From the NCBI RefSeq assembly GCF_020179385.1, contig NZ_JAIBLJ010000005.1, positions 124,001-188,000 on the forward strand: 64,000 nt of DNA, given 5' to 3'. The position numbers were made by a program, and so were the translations under genes. Positions 55,412 through 63,770 of the stretch are shown here, piece by piece. The notes under the pieces are model-generated. The model was not told the DNA's origin. It searched no databases and saw only the letters and a program-made list of their open reading frames with translations. Each line of letters opens with the position of its first letter. The first letter of the stretch is position 1. This DNA comes from Alkalihalobacillus sp. YIM B00296 (GTDB lineage Bacteria > Bacillota > Bacilli > Bacillales > Fictibacillaceae).

Positions 55412-55596
55412 TCATATTCCCGAGTCTTCTTTACACCGATCAGACCGAGTATGAATGAAAGAATGTATGGTATTGAGTATAGAAAGAGCGAGTATTGAGC
55501 TTCATGGATATTCGTTGAACTTAGAAGCATATCCCACCAATTGAAACCGACCACGCTGACCGAAATCAGTACAATACCGCTTACAATTTGTTTCAT
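55399..55596 (-). CDS. 65-aa two-helix membrane protein
   Basis: ATG at 55596 with AAAGGT five bases upstream. Two hydrophobic helices (about residues 4-22 and 38-56) are separated by a polar loop (DMLLSSTNIHEAQ), and the tail is basic and acidic (KKTREYEKTV). No family recognised. The terminator begins inside the last codons, which supports the gene's 3' end. The upstream region 55598-55733 is AT-rich with no clear promoter. Confidence 0.6.
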   Translation of the reverse strand: MKQIVSGIVLISVSVVGFNWWDMLLSSTNIHEAQYSLFLYSIPYILSFILGLIGVKKTREYEKTV

Positions 55597-55733
55597 TTGT
55601 TACCTTTGAAAATGTTGTTATAAACAACCATTTCCTTTTTAGTTTGCAACAAACCTTTTTTGTCGAAAGGGGATGAAACCTAGAAAATATGATCCAAGGT
55701 ATAGTTATTACGTTTTGTATATTGTTTTTAACG

Positions 55734-55898
55734 AAATTCACGACACCCCTGCGGGAAAAGCGATTCAAGCGAGACCCCACGACCTGCCATTAAGGATCTT
55801 CGACTAACAGCCACCACGTCCTGTGGTGAACGTCGAAGCCGGCACATCTTGTGCAAGTGAGGAGGCTTGCGGATCGCCCGCCGAAAGGGAGTGAATTT
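55734..55898. repeat. 165-bp structured intergenic element with terminal inverted repeats
   Basis: Ends AAATTCAC (55734-55741) and GTGAATTT (55891-55898) are perfectly complementary. Inside are a nested hairpin TTCGAC...ACCAC-N5-GTGGT...GTCGAA (55799-55837), GCACA-N3-TGTGC (55842-55854), and end-proximal CCTGCGGG. It is GC-rich relative to its AT-rich flanks. The CTGCGGGA...GAGGAGGCTTGCGGATCGCCCGC wording resembles a dispersed Bacillaceae intergenic repeat I have seen in other genomes. Only one copy is in this window. Confidence 0.7.
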
Positions 55899-56002
55899 TG
55901 GAATTAACTTTTAACAAACGCATTCTGAAAAAAGCATTTTTTATTTAAAAAAAGCTTAGTGAAATCGAAAAATTCCATATTTGTCCTAATGCACTTGTCC
56001 AT

Positions 56003-56029
56003 ACAAAGTGTATCAACGAGCATAATGTA
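56003..56029 (+). promoter_or_regulatory. candidate sigma-K/sigma-E promoter for the tiny YjcZ-like gene
   Basis: AC (56003-56004), 16-bp spacer, CATAATGTA (56021-56029) matches the sigma-K consensus AC-N16-CATANNNTA exactly, 50 bp before the start codon. Confidence 0.5.
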
Positions 56030-56078
56030 TAGTGTGAGGTATCTCTCACTGGAGGCAGTGTTCGAAGGGGGTGTTAGC

Positions 56079-56165
56079 ATGAGTTACTCTTACGGTACTG
56101 GGTTTTCCTTGATCGTAGTATTGTTTATCTTGCTAATAATTGTAGGAACAGCGTTTGTATATTAA
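56079..56165 (+). CDS. YjcZ-family tiny transmembrane sporulation protein
   Basis: A 28-residue protein starting MSYSYGTGFSLIVVLFILL and ending VGTAFVY: a short Tyr/Gly-rich head and one hydrophobic helix. This is the layout of the YjcZ/tiny-TM family, whose members occur in several copies in spore formers and are made in the mother cell. ATG at 56079 has AAGGGGGTG upstream. A sigma-K-like promoter and a terminator frame it. Molecular role unknown. Confidence 0.85.
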   Translation: MSYSYGTGFSLIVVLFILLIIVGTAFVY

Positions 56166-56254
56166 ACCTTTTTGTACTTCCCCTAATCCTAAATAGTTAA
56201 TTATAAACGCTTCACTGTAATTACTATTACCCTTCCAATCTTGTACGGAGTGAA

Positions 56255-56292
56255 AGTCACAACATCCCCCCCTGTTGTGGCTTATTTTTTAT
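56255..56292 (+). terminator. intrinsic terminator after the tiny YjcZ-like gene
   Basis: AG(T)CACAACA/TGTTGTGGCT stem with a C-rich loop, followed by TATTTTTTATG. Confidence 0.85.
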
Positions 56293-56328
56293 GAGTTCAA
56301 TCCTTTTCATCCTGAAGCATAAGCTCCA

Positions 56329-56979
56329 TCAAACCTTCGCCTTCACTTCATCCTGGAACCACTTTGGCATTTTGCCATGGTTATTTACATACTCAAGGTC
56401 TTCTTGTAATTCCTTAAGCATTAATTTCACATCTTGGCGTACATCAATCGCTTCCAACTGCAAGGTTTGACGATCTTGTTTGGTCAAATAATCCCTGCAA
56501 GCTTCTGTATAGGAAAGATGTACCTCGTGGATATACTCTTCAATTTCGTACACCTGTTGAAGCAGTAACAACATCTCGATACGATAACGGCGAAATTCAT
56601 CCTTTTGGATTTTCAGATGCTGCTTCGCTGCCAACACTTCACGATCCAATCCTTTTTTCAAGGGTTGCATCCATTCGTTCAAACGCTCCTTCTGTTCTAT
56701 TGTGAGGTGTGAACTTTCCTCTAACACATCATCTAGCTCTTCTGTCAGCCCGTGCAGTTCTGAACGAACCGAAGCAAGGTTGTCCTGTTTGGATTGTCCG
56801 GCTGTATTCTTTTTTTCAAGCTCTTTATAGCGTTGAAGGATCTTTTCTTTTTCTTCCTCTAAATCTTCTTGTTCTATTTTTAAGCGTTGTAATTGTTCTT
56901 CATACTGCTTCTTTATTTGTTTATACTTCTCCAATTCTGGATACAAAACAGATTCCTCCTTAAATTCCTCATCCTTCAT
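56329..56979 (-). CDS. long coiled-coil cytosolic protein of unknown function
   Basis: A 216-residue highly charged, almost wholly alpha-helical protein. Residues 12-60 form a heptad coiled coil (KYKQIKKQYEEQLQRLKIEQEDLEEE and following), with a second coil around 70-105 and a third around 115-200. It has no membrane segment and no cysteine motif apart from a single Cys in EACRDYL. The ATG at 56979 is the likeliest start; a TTG five codons earlier is possible. Neither has a good Shine-Dalgarno, which lowers start confidence. No family recognised; a structural or partner-binding role is plausible. Confidence 0.7.
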   Translation of the reverse strand: MKDEEFKEESVLYPELEKYKQIKKQYEEQLQRLKIEQEDLEEEKEKILQRYKELEKKNTAGQSKQDNLASVRSELHGLTEELDDVLEESSHLTIEQKERLNEWMQPLKKGLDREVLAAKQHLKIQKDEFRRYRIEMLLLLQQVYEIEEYIHEVHLSYTEACRDYLTKQDRQTLQLEAIDVRQDVKLMLKELQEDLEYVNNHGKMPKWFQDEVKAKV

Positions 56980-57159
56980 ATTATTCGAAAACAAATTGTG
57001 ATTTTCGCATATTAAAAGTTTAATAAAAAAAGGACTTTAGACAGTATACAAACAGCTTAAACCTCCTTGTCTATTTCCAATTAATTCCTAACCCCCATCA
57101 AATAGTTTTATAGCCGAAATGTGTCTATGTAACTATAAAAACCTAGGAGGTAGGAAAAA

Positions 57160-58005
57160 TTGTTCAAAAAAATCCTTATTACTTCTTTACTATCCGCGTC
57201 CATTTTCGGGGTAAACGCTGGGATCGGTCACGCTTCTACCGGCCAAGAGCAGCCTCAAGTACAAGTATATAAGCAAGTAGCTCAGGTCCAAGTCGACCAA
57301 AACCAACTTCAAAATTATGTCCAAAACTGCTTGAAGGGTAAAGAACTTGACCCTGCAATCAAAGAAAAAATCCTTGAAGCTCTTAAGAAAGCTCAAAACG
57401 AGCAAGGTGAGAAAAAAGAAGCAGCACCAGCTGAACAGCCAAAAGCTGAACAACCAGCTCCAGAAAAGGAAGCAGCTCCAGCACCAGCTGAACAGCCAAA
57501 AGCTGAACAGCCAGCTCCAGAAAAGGAAGCAGCTCCAGCACCTGAACAAAAGGCAACTCCACAAGAGCAACCTAATACAGAACAACAAAAAGCTGAACAA
57601 CCCGCTTCAGAAGGTGAATTCCAACTTACTGCTGATGAGCAGAAGATGGTTGACCTTGTGAACCAAGAACGTCAAAAAGCTGGACTAGCTCCATTGGAAG
57701 TTGATCCTGCATTGACGAAAATGGCTCGTGCAAAATCAAAAGATATGATCGACAACAACTATTTCAGCCATGATTCACCAACATACGGATCTCCATTCGA
57801 CATGATGAAACAATTCGGTATCACTTATAACACTGCAGGTGAAAACATTGCTGGAAACGGTTCTGTCGAAGGTGCACATACTTCTCTGATGAACTCTGAT
57901 GGCCACCGCAAAAACATCCTTGGCAGCCAATACACTAAGGTTGGTATCGGAATCGTAGACGGCGGACCATACGGTAAAATGTTCTCTCAAGAATTCACTG
58001 GTTAA
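57160..58005 (+). CDS. secreted CAP/SCP-domain protein (YkwD-like) with Pro/Ala/Glu repeat linker
   Basis: A 281-residue exported protein. TTG start at 57160, well supported by TAGGAGG. The signal peptide (1-26) is followed by a Gln/Val-rich segment, then a low-complexity linker (about 88-150) that contains an almost exact tandem duplication of a ~19-residue unit AEQPKAEQPAPEKEAAPAP, then a CAP domain (155-281) with LVNQERQKAGLAPLEVDPALTKMARAKSKDM, FSHDSPTYGSPFDMM, AGENIAG and the HRKNIL motif with the family histidine. CAP proteins of spore formers are spore-coat or wall-associated. The repeat is made of near-identical DNA and probably expands by slippage. A structured element starts two bases after the stop codon. 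Confidence 0.92.
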   Translation: MFKKILITSLLSASIFGVNAGIGHASTGQEQPQVQVYKQVAQVQVDQNQLQNYVQNCLKGKELDPAIKEKILEALKKAQNEQGEKKEAAPAEQPKAEQPAPEKEAAPAPAEQPKAEQPAPEKEAAPAPEQKATPQEQPNTEQQKAEQPASEGEFQLTADEQKMVDLVNQERQKAGLAPLEVDPALTKMARAKSKDMIDNNYFSHDSPTYGSPFDMMKQFGITYNTAGENIAGNGSVEGAHTSLMNSDGHRKNILGSQYTKVGIGIVDGGPYGKMFSQEFTG

Positions 58006-58007
58006 TA

Positions 58008-58123
58008 AGAAAAGCGTAAACGCCCTGCGTAACCACGAAGGGCACTGGAAGTCCGACGAGGAGGCTGTCGCTGCCGCAGGAGGACTGAAGTGATCCAAGT
58101 GGTTGGGCGTTGAAGCTAGACAT
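58008..58123 (+). repeat. dispersed structured intergenic element, copy B
   Basis: A 116-bp homologue of 11104-11221, beginning directly after the CAP-gene stop (TAATA-AGAAAAGCG). Helices: AACGCCC/GGGCGTT, CACT/AGTG, AGTCC/GGACT, CGAC/GTCG. AGTCC/GGACT here replaces AGCCT/GGGCT in copy A; both partners change together. Confidence 0.8.
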
Positions 58124-58163
58124 CACTTCATCCAAACAAATTTTTAAACTGTCTTAGCTTTTA

Positions 58164-58212
58164 AGAAAAGCGTAAGCAATCACCCATGAGGTTAGGTGCA
58201 AGAGCTGAACAT
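58164..58212 (+). repeat. short (49-bp) derivative of the dispersed structured element
   Basis: It keeps both ends of copies A and B (AGAAAAGCGTAA... and ...AGCTGAACAT) but has a much shorter interior with a CACC/GGTG hairpin. It lies 40 bp after copy B. This looks like an internally deleted copy or a minimal form. Confidence 0.65.
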
Positions 58213-58255
58213 GATACCTCGGAAATAGGATTCTTTTTAATAAAGAATTTATTTG

Positions 58256-58292
58256 GAAGCATCGACCCAATCGGTTGATGCTTCTTCTTTTT
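58256..58292 (+). terminator. intrinsic terminator upstream of the DUF2254 pair
   Basis: GAAGCATC(G)ACC/GGT(T)GATGCTTC stem, AATC-type loop, then TTCTTTTTGG. It probably ends the CAP-protein transcript after the repeat elements. Confidence 0.85.
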
Positions 58293-58329
58293 GGGTATAA
58301 ATAGGAATAATGAAAGAACGGTGAAGCAG

Positions 58330-59673
58330 ATGAAATTGGACGATTATTGGCTTAAATTCAGGCATAGCTTTTGGTTTTTGCCCATTTTTTATGGAACTTT
58401 GGCCCTCGTCATGGCTATTGTGAGCATGTATCTGGAAGAAGCCATCCCTACTAGGAAAATCGCAAATTTTGTGCCAAACGCCCTGATGACTGACGTGAAA
58501 ATCGGGCAAACCATTTTGAATGCGATTGCTGTTTCTATATTGACGATGACCACCATCACGTTTTCCTCGATCATGGTCGTTCTGACTACATATTCGTCCC
58601 AGTTTTCGCCGCGAACTTTGCAGGACTTCATCAGTGATGTCGTCACCCAGCGGGTTTTAGGTGTATTTACTGGTGGATTCGTCTACTCATTGCTCTTATT
58701 GCTTTTCTTAAAGGATCTGAGTGATAAGAAGTTATTCCTTGGACCCGGCATTGCGGTCATCTGGGCGATCGTCTGTCTTGGCTTCTTCGTCTTCTTCATC
58801 CATCATGTAGCCACATGGACACAGGTAAATAGTTTGATTGATAAAATCACCACCCGAACACAAGAGACGATTCGGAACAGCTTCCATTTAGGAATCGACC
58901 AGACGAAGTCAAAGCAGCTTTCAGTAAAAGAAAATATCAACGAGCTTGAGAAAAAAGAAAAAATTAAGATTAATGCACCGACTTCGGGCTATTTACAGAT
59001 GATCAAGCTCGGACCAATTTTGAAAAAAGCGACGGACAACGATCATGTCATCAAAGTAGAAAGAAGAATCGGTGATTATGTCCTGAAAGATACACCTCTA
59101 TATTCCTATCTTGACACACGTTCTTTAACGAAAGAAGACAAAAACATGTACGAGGAATGCTTTGCGATCGGTCCAGAAAGAAATACGGTACAGGATGTCG
59201 AATTCGGCATTCAAAAACTCGTGGAAATAGCTTTGCGTGCTATTTCCCCTGGCATCAATGATCCGCACACAGCGATCAATTGCATCAATCGGATTGGTAC
59301 CATATTGGCCGAACTAGGTGGAATCATGTTTCCTCGCCCCTACTATTATGATGAGGGTAATAATCTGAGGATAATCGTCGATATACAGTCGTATCGAGAA
59401 TTGCTTTATAAAGCTTTCTATCAGTTACGTCATTACGCGAAAGAAGATGTTTCGGTATGTGCAGCCACGATTTCCGTTTTGCATGGAATTGTTGAACGGA
59501 ATGATCTTGACCGATCCATCCATAAAATTGTATGGGATTTTGCCGTTTATTTCATCGAGGGGATCGAGACCGATGTATTATTGGAATGGGATAAACAATT
59601 CATCAATGAAAAAATCATGCGTCTTGCCAAGATGATAGGACGTGAAAAAGAATATAAGCAGTTGAAACTGTAA
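58330..59673 (+). CDS. DUF2254 membrane protein, paralogue 1
   Basis: A 447-residue protein with four predicted N-terminal helices (about residues 18-38, 60-85, 110-130 and 140-162) and a long cytoplasmic C-terminal domain. The DUF2254 signature SILTMTTITFSSIMVVLTTYSSQFSPRTL spans helix 2 and the following loop; VTQRVLGVFTGGF and AISPGINDPHTAINC are the other shared blocks. Function unknown; the fold has been compared loosely to membrane sensors or channels, without proof. The ATG at 58330 is preceded by GGTGA; a GTG three codons earlier is possible. It is followed after 88 bp by a full-length paralogue on the same strand. Confidence 0.88.
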   Translation: MKLDDYWLKFRHSFWFLPIFYGTLALVMAIVSMYLEEAIPTRKIANFVPNALMTDVKIGQTILNAIAVSILTMTTITFSSIMVVLTTYSSQFSPRTLQDFISDVVTQRVLGVFTGGFVYSLLLLLFLKDLSDKKLFLGPGIAVIWAIVCLGFFVFFIHHVATWTQVNSLIDKITTRTQETIRNSFHLGIDQTKSKQLSVKENINELEKKEKIKINAPTSGYLQMIKLGPILKKATDNDHVIKVERRIGDYVLKDTPLYSYLDTRSLTKEDKNMYEECFAIGPERNTVQDVEFGIQKLVEIALRAISPGINDPHTAINCINRIGTILAELGGIMFPRPYYYDEGNNLRIIVDIQSYRELLYKAFYQLRHYAKEDVSVCAATISVLHGIVERNDLDRSIHKIVWDFAVYFIEGIETDVLLEWDKQFINEKIMRLAKMIGREKEYKQLKL

Positions 59674-59761
59674 GGAAACTGAGCTGATAACCCGGTTCCT
59701 CTTTTTCATAAAATTCCGTACAGGAGGGAAAATAGGACCAGTGAAATGCGAGGTGTTTTAA

Positions 59762-61093
59762 ATGTATTTAAAGAATTCACTCCATAGGATCCATCAGAGC
59801 TTCTGGTATCTTCCTGCTTTCTATAGTTTTATTGCGACGATCCTTGCTTATGTTTCAGTAGAAATTGACTTTTGGATGGATCTTGTGGATTTACATATGC
59901 ACTTCCCTGATTTCATGATCACCGATCGCAACACGACTCAGTTAGTCCTGGGTGCATTAGCAACATCAATCCTGACCATGACAGCAATCACGTTTTCATC
60001 CATCATGGTTCTGTTATCAACCTATCTATCTCAATACTCCCCACGTACACTCGATAATTTTTTAAGTGACATGGTAACTAGAAGAGTTTTAGGTATATTT
60101 ATCGGTTCCTTTCTCTATTTTGTCCTTGTTCTGGTTTGGATGAATATTTCGGGTCAACGCAGCTTTTTAGTGATTCCCAGTTTAACTGTTGCGCTTTCTG
60201 CAATATGCATCGGATTTTTTGTCTATTTCATCCACCATGTCGGAACATGGATCCAGGTCAACAACCTTATCCAGGATATCGCGGATAATTGCCTTTCCAT
60301 TCTCTCCTCCCATAAAGTGGATCGCTCGAGTTTGGATACTTCACCTACATCTCCCTGGTCTAGTTGGGAAAATGAAGAATTTCAGTTGAAAGAATGCCGA
60401 AAAGCTGCATCCAAATTGTCGGGCTATCTTCAGTTCATTGATTTAGACAGGATCCTGCAGCTTGCAACACGCGATGATTTGATCATACAATTTGAAAAGA
60501 ATATTGGTAATTATGTTGATGAAGGGACAGTCCTCTTTTCTTATTGGTCTTTGGATGACCATGCTTTTGAAATAGACGATTATTTACAAAATATCCGTGT
60601 CGGAGCTCAAAGAACGACAGAACAGGATATCGAATATGGGATTCAGAAACTGACAGAGATCGCGTTACGGGCCATATCGCCAGCCGTAAACGACCCTTAC
60701 ACAGCAATCACCTGTATTCAGAGGCTAGGTAAAATTTTGTCGCGATTAGCGCAAACATCCTTGGAAGAACCATATATTTATGATAGGGATAAGAACCTGC
60801 GGATCATCCTTAACACAGATGAGTTTTCACAGGTTCTATACAAAAGTTTTTATCAGATACGCCACTATGGAAAACAGGATGTTTCCGTCATTGGCGCCAT
60901 CTTTGAAGCGTTGATGTTGATTGCCGAAAAAAGCACTCATCCAATAAAGGAAGAGATATGGAAATTTGCAAAAGCGATCGTAGAAGGGATTGACCGTACA
61001 GCACTCATCCATCTTGATTTCCGGTATTTGAACGATAAACTCGATGAATTGGCACGATTCACCGGACACCAGAAGGAAAAGCCACTGCTTTGA
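59762..61093 (+). CDS. DUF2254 membrane protein, paralogue 2
   Basis: A 443-residue paralogue of the preceding gene with the same layout: four helices, signature SILTMTAITFSSIMVLLSTYLSQYSPRTL, then VTRRVLGIFIGSF and AISPAVNDPYTAITC. Divergence is spread over the whole length, and a central insert (residues about 185-212, rich in Ser/Thr/Trp) is specific to this copy. GAGGTG precedes the ATG at 59762. No terminator is visible in the 88-bp gap, so co-transcription and perhaps hetero-oligomerisation are likely. Confidence 0.88.
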   Translation: MYLKNSLHRIHQSFWYLPAFYSFIATILAYVSVEIDFWMDLVDLHMHFPDFMITDRNTTQLVLGALATSILTMTAITFSSIMVLLSTYLSQYSPRTLDNFLSDMVTRRVLGIFIGSFLYFVLVLVWMNISGQRSFLVIPSLTVALSAICIGFFVYFIHHVGTWIQVNNLIQDIADNCLSILSSHKVDRSSLDTSPTSPWSSWENEEFQLKECRKAASKLSGYLQFIDLDRILQLATRDDLIIQFEKNIGNYVDEGTVLFSYWSLDDHAFEIDDYLQNIRVGAQRTTEQDIEYGIQKLTEIALRAISPAVNDPYTAITCIQRLGKILSRLAQTSLEEPYIYDRDKNLRIILNTDEFSQVLYKSFYQIRHYGKQDVSVIGAIFEALMLIAEKSTHPIKEEIWKFAKAIVEGIDRTALIHLDFRYLNDKLDELARFTGHQKEKPLL

Positions 61094-61127
61094 ACTACTT
61101 TTAGCTGGTGTCAAGGATGAAGTCTAT

Positions 61128-61727
61128 TCATTTAGATAATTGCTGTTCCAATTGATCGAGCTTCACCGGTCCCATGATTTTATTTTTGACGATGCCATCT
61201 GGAGCGATGATGTAGGTGGTCGGAATCACGATGATCTGGTAGTCCTGTCCGACCGTCCCTTCCTTATCGAGCGGAACCTCAAAAGGAATTTCGAACTCCT
61301 TTGAGAACATTGCGACTTGTTCAAGGTTTTCTTCCTCCGAACTGAGATTAACTGCAAGGATGACGACATCCTCTTTCTTGTGCAGATGATGAAAGTTGAT
61401 CAATTCAGGGATTTCTTTTTTACAGTACGTACACCACGTTGTCCAGAAATTAAGGATGACTGTCTTTCCACGATAGTCAGATAAAGAGACTTTTTCTCCT
61501 TCAAGGTTTTCTAATGTGAAATCAGGTGCTTTTTTTCCGATCTCCGCAATAGTTGACCGGACATTGACAGCTTCTACCGATTTACCCGCGCTATATAACG
61601 ATGGGGCGGCTTTCATGCTATCGACGGTCAGCTTCGACTGCTCGGCTGTACTTGGTATTCTCCAAGAAAGGAATCCAAGAAATATGAACAAGCCTGCGAT
61701 AATGATAAATTGTATTCGACGTTGCAT
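61128..61727 (-). CDS. ResA/TlpA-like membrane-anchored thiol-disulfide oxidoreductase
   Basis: A 199-residue protein from the ATG at 61727, which has GAGGTG upstream. An N-terminal anchor (about residues 5-22) is followed by a thioredoxin-like AhpC/TSA-Redoxin domain with active site WCTYCKKE (Cys99/Cys102), the KVSLSDYRGKTVILNFW strand-turn typical of TlpA/ResA, and a cis-proline in VIPTTYIIAPDG. It faces the outside and reduces disulfides there, for example in cytochrome c maturation or sporulation (StoA). No ccdA or res genes lie nearby, so the partner is undefined. It is divergent from the T-box/proS unit. Confidence 0.9.
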   Translation of the reverse strand: MQRRIQFIIIAGLFIFLGFLSWRIPSTAEQSKLTVDSMKAAPSLYSAGKSVEAVNVRSTIAEIGKKAPDFTLENLEGEKVSLSDYRGKTVILNFWTTWCTYCKKEIPELINFHHLHKKEDVVILAVNLSSEEENLEQVAMFSKEFEIPFEVPLDKEGTVGQDYQIIVIPTTYIIAPDGIVKNKIMGPVKLDQLEQQLSK

Positions 61728-61845
61728 TTTTCTCACCTCGACAAATGACCTTACTATACTATAAGTAGGAATAAGCAAAAAAATGAACAAGCAATTGATA
61801 TTCTTATATTTTTTTGAAATTGTGGCAATCCTGTATATTAATTCT

Positions 61846-62126
61846 TGACAATTACAGCCAAGCGGATTATATTACTCTCAAACAACCTGAAACAATGACG
61901 GGGATCAGTAAAATGAATCGTGTCTTTTCGAGAGAGGAAACCATATGCTGAAAGGTTTCCATTGACCAGCGTTTGAACCTGCCTCCGAGTTCTGTATCGA
62001 AATCGACTAAGATACAGCGGATCGCTATCCGTTATCAATATTGAGTGTGTATGGCACGAATGATTGCTGTATGAAATAGGGTGGTACCGCCAAGTCTTGG
62101 TCCCTTCTGGGGTCAGGACTTTTTAT
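61846..62126 (+). ncRNA. T-box riboswitch, proline-specific, with terminator/antiterminator
   Basis: The T-box sequence AGGGTGGTACCGCC occurs at 62078-62091. Directly after it comes a terminator, AGTCTTGGTCCC/GGGGTCAGGACT (62093-62120, 12 pairs with three G-U) plus TTTTTATT. Upstream are the distal stem-I hairpin GGAAACC/GGTTTCC (61936-61960), a probable specifier triplet CCT (61978-61980) in GAACCTGCC, and stem III CTGTATC/GATACAG (about 62000-62024). CCT is a proline codon, matching the downstream ProRS gene. A possible -10 TATATT lies at 61834-61839. Uncharged tRNA-Pro should stabilise the antiterminator. Confidence 0.93.
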
Positions 62127-62153
62127 TATGGAAAAAAACAAGAGGTGATCGAA

Positions 62154-63584
62154 ATGGGTAAAGGATTTGTCCAAGATGTTACCGCAATGGAAGAGGACTT
62201 TGCACAGTGGTATACAGATGTCGTCAAGAAAGCTGACCTGATCGACTATTCGAGTGTACGGGGGTCCATGATCATTCGCCCCTATGGGTATGCGTTATGG
62301 GAAAATATCAAATCAGAGCTTGACCGTATGATCAAAGAAACAGGACATGAAAACATATATATGCCATTGTTCATTCCTGAAAGTCTCCTTAATAAAGAGA
62401 AGGATCATATCGAAGGATTTGCCCCTGAAGTTGCATGGGTTACCCATGGTGGAGAAGAGGAATTGACTGAACGCCTTTGTGTCAGACCGACCTCTGAGAT
62501 TCTATTTTGTGAGCATTATAAGAACATCATCCATTCCTATCGTGACCTGCCGAAGCTTTATAACCAGTGGGCGAATGTAGTCCGTTGGGAGAAAACGACA
62601 CGGCCTTTCTTGCGTACTTTGGAGTTTTTATGGCAAGAAGGTCATACGTGTCATGCAACGGCTGATGATGCGCAGGAGGAAACGACTAGAATGCTGGATG
62701 TGTACGCAGAGCTTTGTGAAGACATCCTGGCCATCCCTGTTTTAAAAGGGAAAAAGACGGAGAAAGAAAAGTTCGCTGGTGCTGAATTCACCTACACGAT
62801 CGAAAGCCTCATGCATGACGGCAAGGCACTCCAATCAGGTACATCGCATTACCTTGGAGATGGGTTTGCGAAGGCATTCGGCATCCAATACTCCGATCAA
62901 AACGGTGAACTTCAGCATGTTCATCAAACATCCTGGGGACTTACAACACGTGTGATCGGGGCAATGATCATGGTCCATGGTGACGACCGCGGGCTTGTTG
63001 TTCCGCCAAAAGTGGCACCAATCCAAGTGATGGTTGTACCGATCGCCCAGCATAAAGAAGGTGTGCTTGATTTTGCTTATGAGCTGAAAAAGCACCTTTC
63101 CAGGGCTGCCCGAGTAGATATCGATGCAAGTGATAAAAAACCGGGCTGGAAATTTAATGAATATGAGATGAAAGGCATACCAATCCGCCTGGAAGTCGGA
63201 CCAAAGGATATTGAAAAAGAGCAGGTCGTACTAGTGCGACGGGATACCGGGGAAAAGCAGTTCGTTCCTCTAAAGGATCTGGATGTCACGATTGAAGACC
63301 TGCTTGCAGATATTCAAAGGAACTTGTTTGAGAAAGCGAAGGAACTGCGGTCTGATAGAACATCTATTGCAGTGACATTCGATAAGTTCAAAACCGTACT
63401 CACGGAAAAACCTGGATTCATCAAAGCAATGTGGTGTGGCGATATATCCTGTGAAGAGAAGATCAAGGAGGAAACCGGGGCAACATCCCGCTGCATCCCA
63501 TTCGAGCAGGAAAAATTGTCAGATACCTGCATCTATTGTGGGAAAGAAGCAAAGAACATGGTGTACTGGGCAAAAGCGTATTGA
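62154..63584 (+). CDS. proS: prolyl-tRNA synthetase, archaeal/eukaryal (short, class with C-terminal Zn domain) type
   Basis: A 476-residue class IIa aminoacyl-tRNA synthetase. Motif 1: [17 protein letters not shown]; motif 2: RVRPTSE-type [15 protein letters not shown] and [26 protein letters not shown]; motif 3 in the later [24 protein letters not shown]. It lacks the ~180-residue INS editing domain of bacterial ProRS (564 aa in B. subtilis) and ends with a four-cysteine zinc-binding domain (CGDISC...CIYCGKEAK) and the terminal Tyr typical of archaeal/eukaryal ProRS. The ATG at 62154 follows AGAGGTGATC. Regulated by the T-box immediately upstream. In B. cereus-type genomes such an enzyme is a second ProRS; whether the long form also exists here cannot be seen. 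Confidence 0.95.
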   Translation: MGKGFVQDVTAMEEDFAQWYTDVVKKADLIDYSSVRGSMIIRPYGYALWENIKSELDRMIKETGHENIYMPLFIPESLLNKEKDHIEGFAPEVAWVTHGGEEELTERLCVRPTSEILFCEHYKNIIHSYRDLPKLYNQWANVVRWEKTTRPFLRTLEFLWQEGHTCHATADDAQEETTRMLDVYAELCEDILAIPVLKGKKTEKEKFAGAEFTYTIESLMHDGKALQSGTSHYLGDGFAKAFGIQYSDQNGELQHVHQTSWGLTTRVIGAMIMVHGDDRGLVVPPKVAPIQVMVVPIAQHKEGVLDFAYELKKHLSRAARVDIDASDKKPGWKFNEYEMKGIPIRLEVGPKDIEKEQVVLVRRDTGEKQFVPLKDLDVTIEDLLADIQRNLFEKAKELRSDRTSIAVTFDKFKTVLTEKPGFIKAMWCGDISCEEKIKEETGATSRCIPFEQEKLSDTCIYCGKEAKNMVYWAKAY

Positions 63585-63619
63585 TTTAGCTGCTAGAGTG
63601 GGAATCACCGTAATAATTT

Positions 63620-63724
63620 GGGTTTCCACTGATAAAATCCGGATTCGCTCCGATAAATTTCAAATTTGCTTCGATAAAATCCGGATTTGCACCGAAATAT
63701 TTTGAAACCGCACCGATAAATACA
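63620..63724. repeat. 21-bp tandem intergenic repeat, five units
   Basis: Five consecutive units of exactly 21 bp, consensus GGATTTGCACCGATAAAATCC. Each junction tends to be self-complementary (AAATCC|GGATTT at units 3/4; AATTT|AAATT-type at units 2/3). Units diverge from each other by about 20-40 percent, yet the period is constant. It occupies the gap between proS and the next terminator. Confidence 0.85.
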
Positions 63725-63731
63725 AAGACAA

Positions 63732-63760
63732 AAAAGGCACCCGTACAGGTGTGCCTTTAC
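63732..63760 (-). terminator. intrinsic terminator after the small membrane gene, convergent with proS
   Basis: AAAGGCAC(A)CC/GGGTGCCTTT stem, then TTTTTTG on the minus strand. It may act on both strands. Confidence 0.85.
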
Positions 63761-63770
63761 CTTTGTTTCT

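Noticed and set aside
55502-55780. 92-codon minus-strand frame across the small membrane gene and the structured element
   Set aside because: No start signal, and it runs through the repeat element.
57190-57600. cysteine/serine/leucine-rich frame on the minus strand
   Set aside because: It is the reverse reading of the Pro/Ala/Glu repeat of the CAP protein.
63620-63724. CRISPR array
   Set aside because: Units of 21 bp follow each other directly without unique spacers and diverge from each other; there are no cas genes.
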